Assembly (NCBI GenBank): GCA_019787685.1
Contig: JAHNUO010000041.1
Span: 109,794-173,793, forward strand
Direction: 5' to 3'
Length of the DNA stretch: 64,000 nucleotides
DNA from: Chiua virens
Lineage: Eukaryota > Basidiomycota > Agaricomycetes > Boletales > Boletaceae
A model generated the notes under the pieces. The model was given only the letters and a program-made list of their open reading frames with translations, was not told where the DNA came from and did no database searches. Position numbers and translations under genes: made by a program. This document shows positions 58,210-64,000 of this stretch, piece by piece (positions within the stretch are counted from its first letter, which is position 1; each line of letters opens with the position of its first letter).

Positions 58210-59110
58210 TCATGCTAACCCAAAGTACATGAACCACGTATCCTCCAGCATCGAAGCAGCCTGCTCTAGACCTCGGAACACCACCCTTTCCCCGATGTAG
58301 TCGAGGCGGCGTAGGCCTATAGCCGTATTGGGAACCTCACCTGGTTTGGTGGCATCGGGAAGTGTTCGTACCCTCCGATGATAGCCACGTGCAGCACTCG
58401 TTTTCCGGTGAGGCGTCCAGCTACTGTACTCGTCCTCTGAAACGTGTTCCATGAATTTACGGGTGATGGCGTCGAACACGTCGCCGCAGGTGATCCCCTG
58501 CGCGTTGGTGATCTCAATCGGCCAGGGGAAATGGGGTAATGGATCCTCCGAGACGGTTTCAATGCGCATGTGTGTCACGGCAGGGTGCGTGGCTGGCTGT
58601 GCGAAATGGACAGGGTCCAGGGGTGCCTTGGCTGAATCGCGGGTCATGTGCGTGATCATTTTCGGACCTAACGCGATATCGAAGAAGATTGGTTGAGGAC
58701 CGTTGCAACGATGTTGGAGGCGCGGATGAAGTCGGACGTCTTGGGGGGCTGGGAATTGGTTCCAAGTCCAATTGTATGGTGGTGGATGTGAAACGGGAGG
58801 GGGATTACGACCTGGCCGGTCGTCTGGACGCCGCGAATCGTTTACACTACGAGAACGTCTCCCGAGATCCTCTGGACTTATCGTGATTGCCGAAGAATAT
58901 CGAAACGCTAGGGAGGGAAATCCCTCTTATAAGAGTGCGAGGAATCGTAAATATCACACGGGACATACCAGAACTTTGAACCTGTACGCGATTGACTAGG
59001 GGATGAGGCGAATACCCGTACGCTCTCCAGCGTTCGTGTGGAATGAACGCATCAACGTCCCTTGCGTTCCTCCTGTTGCAATCGCCTGCAAAACGTCGTT
59101 CTCCTCGCAT
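58210..59110 (-). CDS. DUF6699-domain protein
   Basis: This is a basidiomycete-type protein with the DUF6699 domain, function unknown. The domain runs over the last ~200 residues: YNWTWNQFPAPQDVRLHPRL, PQPIFFDIAL, FAQPATHPAVTHMRIET, FPWPIEITNAQGITCGDVFD, then GLRRLDYIGERVVFRGLEQA and WFMYFG at the end. These follow the family pattern (HP.L near the start, '.PATHP', 'PW.I', 'T..DV...I', 'RRVD...G...F.GL', 'W...'). No ATG precedes the domain in its own exon, but a 61-nt intron (58968-58908, GTATGT to CCTAG) joins it in frame to an upstream exon starting at ATG 59110 (MRGERRFAGD). A longer start at 59449 is open too. A Pro-rich linker precedes the domain. Confidence 0.7.
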
Positions 59111-60366
59111 TTCGGATGCAGAAGACTCCCACTTACAGAAGAAACCATTAAAAAGCGCCCAAAACTTGCAGCGGCTTCCTTTCCGTCGCCTCAACAAAGT
59201 TGTGCGTTGCGCAACTCGGTCCTGCTTCAGCATGAGCTGTTCCTTGGCGGTCTCGCTACGGATATGGTCCGAGCTCCAGGAAGAGTCTTCAAAGGTAGGG
59301 TGATAGTAGGTAGGAATCTGGTTAGCGCGTGGGGGGACCATGCTAACGCTCGAAATCCGGTGGACGATAGGGACTATTCTCGGGATGTGCGAGTTGGGAA
59401 TACACCCTGACCGTCTGGAGAGGGTCAGAGGTATTAGTAGCAGTGGCACGCACGTTATCCACTACTTTGATCGATTGAAACTCCAGAAGATGTTAGAGAC
59501 GGTCGTGGTGTCCACGAGGACACGGCGTGATTGCTGGCTGACATGCGTGTCCTTTGTCTTGCTAGTCCGAGTGTGATTTGAGAGCGAGGTCGCCAAATAT
59601 CAAACAAGACTGAGACAATCGCTCCAAGTTGTGGTCCAGAATTACCTTTGTGACCGGACGTACGTTGGACGTGGTATGAAGTTAAGGACTCGGACAAGTT
59701 CAGGCGGAGCACTGACTTGATTCTGCTTGATCCCACGACTCGGACTACTTACCCTTTACCATCACTAGAACCTCACCACAAGGCAACAGAGTTCGTCACG
59801 CAAAGTCAGGATGGCCGAGGGTAGCGCATGTTTTCTTGGCTTAAAAGTCGCTTTTGAAATTGGAACTTGGTAGGGTACATGAAACTGCCGTCTGATGAAC
59901 TTTTCTCGTGATCCTGAAACAACTTGCTGACCATTCCAAATTCCTCATCAAATTCAATGATGTTTGTGTGTAAGTCTTTCGCATGGACCACGAAATTGTG
60001 ATCGACGCTAACATGCATGACCATCACGTAGCAGCACCAAGCACGTCGCGCAGCCATCCGTTTTTCATCCATGCTTAAAGCCCCTCCTTTCTCCTGGTCC
60101 GCTGTGGTTGCGGTGTACCACAGTCACAATTTTGATAAGGCGATATTTTCCACGTAATGATACCATATTACCATAAGTATTTGGGCGCAGATCATGGAAC
60201 CTGCTCTTCGTTGATATCGATGGGCGTAACATTTAGGTCATCGCACACGAGGCTGGGTTGCTAACTTGCCACGCACACGGGCGAACGCAAACTGCTCTCA
60301 CGATATAAAGTCCCCAACGATTCTCAATCGACTCATCTTATCATCCCAACCTTTCTCGATTACCCC
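59111..60366. other. Spacer with one small minus-strand open frame
   Basis: Mostly unrecognised. A minus-strand frame at 60072-59806 could encode 88 residues (MDEKRMAARRAWCCYVMV...), with no family recognised; it could be a small gene or chance. A short leader of the BTB gene lies at the right end, with gatataaagtcc near 60301 as a possible TATA box about 60 bases before its ATG. Confidence 0.3.
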
Positions 60367-62186
60367 ATGTCGACTTTTCCCAAGCAGGAGCGTATAGAAG
60401 AGTTTCTGAGGAAGTCTCTCCTTGGGGAGGAGCTTATCAACACCCAGTTTCACTTGTTCTCCTCGAGATCTTCGTCATCAGGTCGGGTGGTTGACCCACG
60501 TGTTTTGTGCGCGAACAACGATCTTCTAGCCAAGAGCTCAAGATACTTCTTGGATCGTGAGTTGTTCTTTCCCATAGCGATGATGGTTATGTTTATGAGA
60601 ACTATCTAGTATTGAGCTCTGATACCAACCCTTCCGATCCCTCGTTGCTTGATCTTACTGATGAGAACGATGTACCTAACAATCTTCGGATTGACGATTA
60701 TGGGTATGAAAGCGACAGTGACCTCGATGAATGTAATGATCCCGTGGAGAATGTCGAGAAATCGAAGGATCAGACCGCAACCACCAAAAACCAACTCAAG
60801 GATGACGATGAGTGAGCCCTACGATCATGAGTTTGAGTTCTCACTGATCCACTTGCATAGATCGTCTGACGATGAATCAGTTAGCTCAGATATGTTTGTC
60901 ATGAGTCCAGAACAGCCAAAACCAGATGAGCTGTTCTCTGTGGCCAAGGATGGAGCCGGATCAGTCGCAAGTAGCGAAACTGCCGTTCAAGAGACCACAA
61001 ATGACAAGAAAATGGGGAACTGCACCGCTATGCGTCTGCGATTCTTGGGCAGTCGACATGTCCTTGTTAAGGATACCGCATTCCAGACGTAAGCTCAAAC
61101 TAGGGTCTCCCTTCTGTCCTAGGTAACTGAGGTTCGATACTTAGATGGTACACCCTTTTGAATTATCTCTATACCGACAGTTTCAGCTTCCTGCCTCTCA
61201 CTTCAGCAGCACCCACTGGGCAACCTCACAAGTCGCTGACGAGCTCCCTGGATATCCCAAAGTGTTCTGCCAAGTCCATGTATCGCCTTGCTTGCAAGGT
61301 CCGTATGCATGCCCATCTTGTGGGAATCAGCTTAGAAGCTAAAACTCACTTAGGTCGGGCTAGACGATCTTCGTGACGAGGCCTTTTTCTACATTCGGAG
61401 TAACCTCTCAGAACACAATATTCTGAAAGAACTTTCATGCAGCCTCGCCTCCAAGTGTGTTTCTCTGGTCGAATTTCCTTGCCCAGCATCATGTCCTTAC
61501 CAAGTCATAGACACCCGGAACTCCTAGAGATGGAGCTGGACGTGTTATACTCCCACATTGCAACGCCTCCCGTTGTCGCAGGGTTCCCTGACCTGGCACG
61601 TCGCATCGCTAACAAGGAGCTTCCTCATGGAGCCGACATTATCGTCGGGATTCATACAAGGGTTTTGCAACCTCAGCCTGTACGGTTGAGTGAGACACGG
61701 GAAAAAGCACCTTACGCTCGAGCGTCACCAAGATCAGTCGAACCGGCTGCGAACTTAAGCGTCATCCCTGAACGTGAAGAAAAACCCACACCGCCTCAGG
61801 CGATTAAGTTAGGACCACCCCCGCAGAATCGCGTTTTTGTTGATATGTCGAAGCCTGCAAGCGTAGGAGAGTCCCAAGCCAAAGTTCCAACGACAAAACC
61901 GGGGCTAGTAACATCTAGACCCTATACGTCTGTTGAGGAAGTCAGGAATGTGCGACGAGAGTCAACCACGAGTACGTGGCGTACAAACTCGATTCTACCG
62001 TATTACTAATCACTGCGTAGCTACGAGCACCTCCGATCGCGTGCGTACAACTCCAACATCGTCTTCGCGGCCCAATGAAGCGGGTAAGCCTTCGCCTATC
62101 ATATTCCATCAAGTTGTGCTTTTCTGAATGTTGGTCACTCGAAGCTTACGGCAGGCAAAATTAAACCACCTTTCTCTTCTCAATAA
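60367..62186 (+). CDS. BTB/POZ domain protein
   Basis: This is a BTB/POZ family member of the type expanded in Agaricomycetes; such proteins dimerise and often serve as Cullin-3 adaptors, but this one's role is unknown. Exon 1 (60367-60556) has FHLFSSRSSSSGRVVDPR then LCANNDLLAKSSRYFLD. A 53-nt intron (60557-60609) leads to an acidic stretch (DDYGYESDSDLDE). Later exons carry HVLVKDTAFQTWYTLLNYLY (BTB core), SAKSMYRLACKVGLDDLRDE, RSNLSEHNILKELS, LLEMELDVLYSHI and ANKELPHGADIIVGIHTRVL. Each joins in frame at normal GT-AG sites. The tail is Pro/Ser-rich. The 3' end is uncertain: a convincing intron (GTACGT with ACTAAT branch site, about 61970-62019) extends past the TAA at 62009, and a second possible intron would end at TAA 62184-62186 (ending KIKPPFSSQ). 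Confidence 0.8.
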
Positions 62187-63135
62187 GCACGACGGGTAGA
62201 TTCAACGCTCGGCGTTCGAACCGTCACATTGTATTTCTATTGTGTAGCACGATAGATTTACATCATGAAAACTAATTCACTTCTTTATGCAAGGTCGGTA
62301 CGTTGTAAAATTGTTCCTTCTTCATTTATTGAGCTTGCGTCCGAGGGATACAATCGAGGCCACATGCACACGGATTTGTACTTGACCTTACGATTCAGTG
62401 GTCTTCACGATCCGAAGCCATATATCGAACCTGAAAATGCAGCTGTAAGGAACGCTACGCGTTCACGGCTTCGGCGGCGAAGCCGTCTCGAACCCTTCGA
62501 TCAAGTCACGCCGGTCTCGACGCCCTCGATCGAGTTAGCCGTCTCATGTACACCTTCCTTCCTTCCTCCCCTTTCTCCTATGACAGGCCTTTGTTCCTAC
62601 CTACTTCATACTTTACTCATCACTGGCACAGTTCTTGAGCCACTAGTCTCATAGTACAAAGTATTGCCTGTACTCGGCGAGTTCCGCATTGCATTGCGCC
62701 AGCGGCGGCGCGCGTGCGCCAAGTTCCCGACTCCCTACTAGTGAACAATCTTTGCATTCACATTTCACGGACCAGTCAATTGAGATTGAAAGCCTCGTCC
62801 GATCGTTTTGAAGCCATACTGCAAGGACTCGGGCTGCGATTCGCGCAAGAGTCTCAATCCAACGAACGGAATTTGTTCTATAGCATCTGAGCAATGACTT
62901 CCCGAAATTACGCATTGCTCGCAAAAATGTACTTGTAGGAAAATGTGTCATGTATAATGCTTGTCTCTGCAATGGATCGACCTTAACCCAGATCTCACAT
63001 CATCTCAGATATTGGCTCTTTACCAACATATAGTTCCTTGATCTCACACTTCTGGTCCACCGCATCAGCTAACTCAACCTCTGATTGAGAGACAAGAAAG
63101 ACAGACAAGAAACAAAATTGACATTTACCATGTAA
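62187..63135. other. Spacer between convergent BTB and uricase genes
   Basis: No gene is recognised. It includes a short perfect hairpin (62465-62486) and a local CG-rich patch (62695-62720). Confidence 0.45.
62465..62486. repeat. Perfect 9-bp inverted repeat
   Basis: ACGGCTTCG and CGAAGCCGT face each other across a 4-base GCGG loop. It is immediately followed by a run of TCGA-containing repeats (tctcgaacccttcgatc, gtctcgacgccctcgatcga, 62486-62535). It could be a regulatory palindrome, a 3'-end hairpin, or the remains of a small element. Confidence 0.4.
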
Positions 63136-64000
63136 TCACGTCTGTTTGCGTGTGATCGTGGCGGAGATCAAGCCGCTAGGTCATGTATGTTTGACGTCAG
63201 AGACAGGACAGCACGAGCCTGAGTACACTGCGTCATGCGCACTCACCTGGGGGCAGCCACGGGCACGAACACCTCCGCTTTGGCACTGCAAATAGGGGTC
63301 AGCATCGCGTCGAGTGTCAGCACGTTACAAGATGTATGCCAGTCCCACACCAATTTAAAGAACAAGGTTTAGCATGAGGCCCACCAGAGAGAGCACGCCC
63401 ATAGCGAGCGTGTGCCCTTCCTGGAACGTCGCAGCGACGGGAGACCAAAACGGCACTCACGGGGTTAGATTGTCGACTCCGAGGTACTTCATGTCCACGG
63501 GGATATAGTGCTTGTTCGGCAGCTTGTACGTCACCTCTTCCACGCCCGCGTTCTCTGCGATGATTCGCTCTCCCATCTTGAACAGCGTCGCCTGTTCCAC
63601 GGTAAGAGCGCTCTCAGTGAATATCAGCGTATATACCTACCTGTACACTTGCACTCTCATCCGTCGCAAATAACTCCAGCGTAGAGATCCTCGCACGTTC
63701 AGCAACGCCCACCGCATCCCAGGTCCACACGGATCCATTAATGCTCTGAGGGATGCTGAATTGGAGCAGCTTCTCATCAGTCGGGACAGGAATCGAGACC
63801 GGTGCGAAGCGATATTCGAGATCAACAGAAGTGCTCAGAATACGGTCCGAGACCTCGACGAGAGTGGTGTACTCGTCGCGAATGAATCCTTCGAACGCAG
63901 ATCCGGTCGACTTGAGCACTGTGAGAGACTTGGATGAGGATTCGCACAATGATAGTGGGACTGATAGACGTACCCAACAAGTCGCCAATGCCCGCGTCAC
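63136..64000 (-). CDS. Urate oxidase (uricase), C-terminal part, cut by window edge
   Basis: Uricase oxidises uric acid to 5-hydroxyisourate in purine breakdown, normally in peroxisomes. Reading the minus strand: DAGIGDLL, then after an intron (GTACGT...CACAG, about 63972-63918) VLKSTGSAFEGF, IRDEYTTLVEVSDRI, FAPVSIPVPTDEK and LELFATDESASVQ. Then an exon with MGERIIAENAGVEEVTYKLP and NKHYIPVDMKYLGVDNL, and an end exon SAKAEVFVPVAAP. A final intron (GTGAGT near 63250 to CTAG near 63178) gives SGLISATITRKQT with stop at 63138-63136; without it the protein ends APR. Neither end shows the usual SKL-type peroxisomal signal. The N-terminal half lies beyond 64000. Confidence 0.9.

Overview
The window looks like a gene-dense chromosome segment from a filamentous basidiomycete, most likely an Agaricomycete. 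Almost every gene is cut by several 45-60 nt GT-AG introns. The protein families are also typical of that group: BTB and DUF6699 proteins, tandem FAD/BBE sugar-oxidase-like genes, fungal HMG-box regulators, and lineage-specific WD40 proteins with a long C-terminal helical part. No ribosomal RNA, tRNA or CRISPR was recognised, and no complete transposon.

Layout. At 1-9.2 kb there is a segmental duplication of an arsenic locus. The first copy (1433-3191, minus) encodes an arsenite S-adenosylmethionine methyltransferase fused in frame to a Cdc25/Acr2-like arsenate-reductase (rhodanese) domain. The second copy (6484-7730, minus) keeps the methyltransferase but lost the reductase through a deletion of about 415 bp. 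Both copies are flanked by decayed F-box-like sequence, and the second flank also holds a fossil piece of methyltransferase. At 9.7-15.7 kb, two divergent Naa10-like N-acetyltransferase genes flank an FAD/BBE oxidase, followed by an endonuclease-III-like DNA glycosylase.

At 16-30.5 kb lies a tandem array, all on the minus strand, of three intact genes and one decayed gene for seven-bladed WD40 proteins with a coiled-coil and a conserved C-terminal domain. Repeated intergenic modules separate them. The 30.5-39.6 kb stretch is gene-poor, with repeat remnants, one frame-broken unknown gene and a doubtful membrane-protein remnant. At 39.6-47.4 kb are two related HMG-box transcription-factor genes around the spindle-checkpoint gene bub3. 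The first HMG gene needs two 1-nt corrections to read through.

At 48-57.8 kb there is an oxidase cluster of three intact genes and one pseudogene, best explained by duplication of a two-gene block. At 58.2-64 kb are a DUF6699 gene, a BTB/POZ gene and the 3' part of a urate oxidase gene that runs off the right edge.

The genes do not form one operon-like pathway. The shared theme is repeated local duplication followed by gene conversion, domain loss and decay, around a few single-copy housekeeping genes (bub3, uricase, the glycosylase). The most unusual items are the methyltransferase-arsenate reductase fusion with its reductase-less sister, and the WD40-coiled-coil array. All exon boundaries were read by eye from splice signals and reading frame; no database search was possible.
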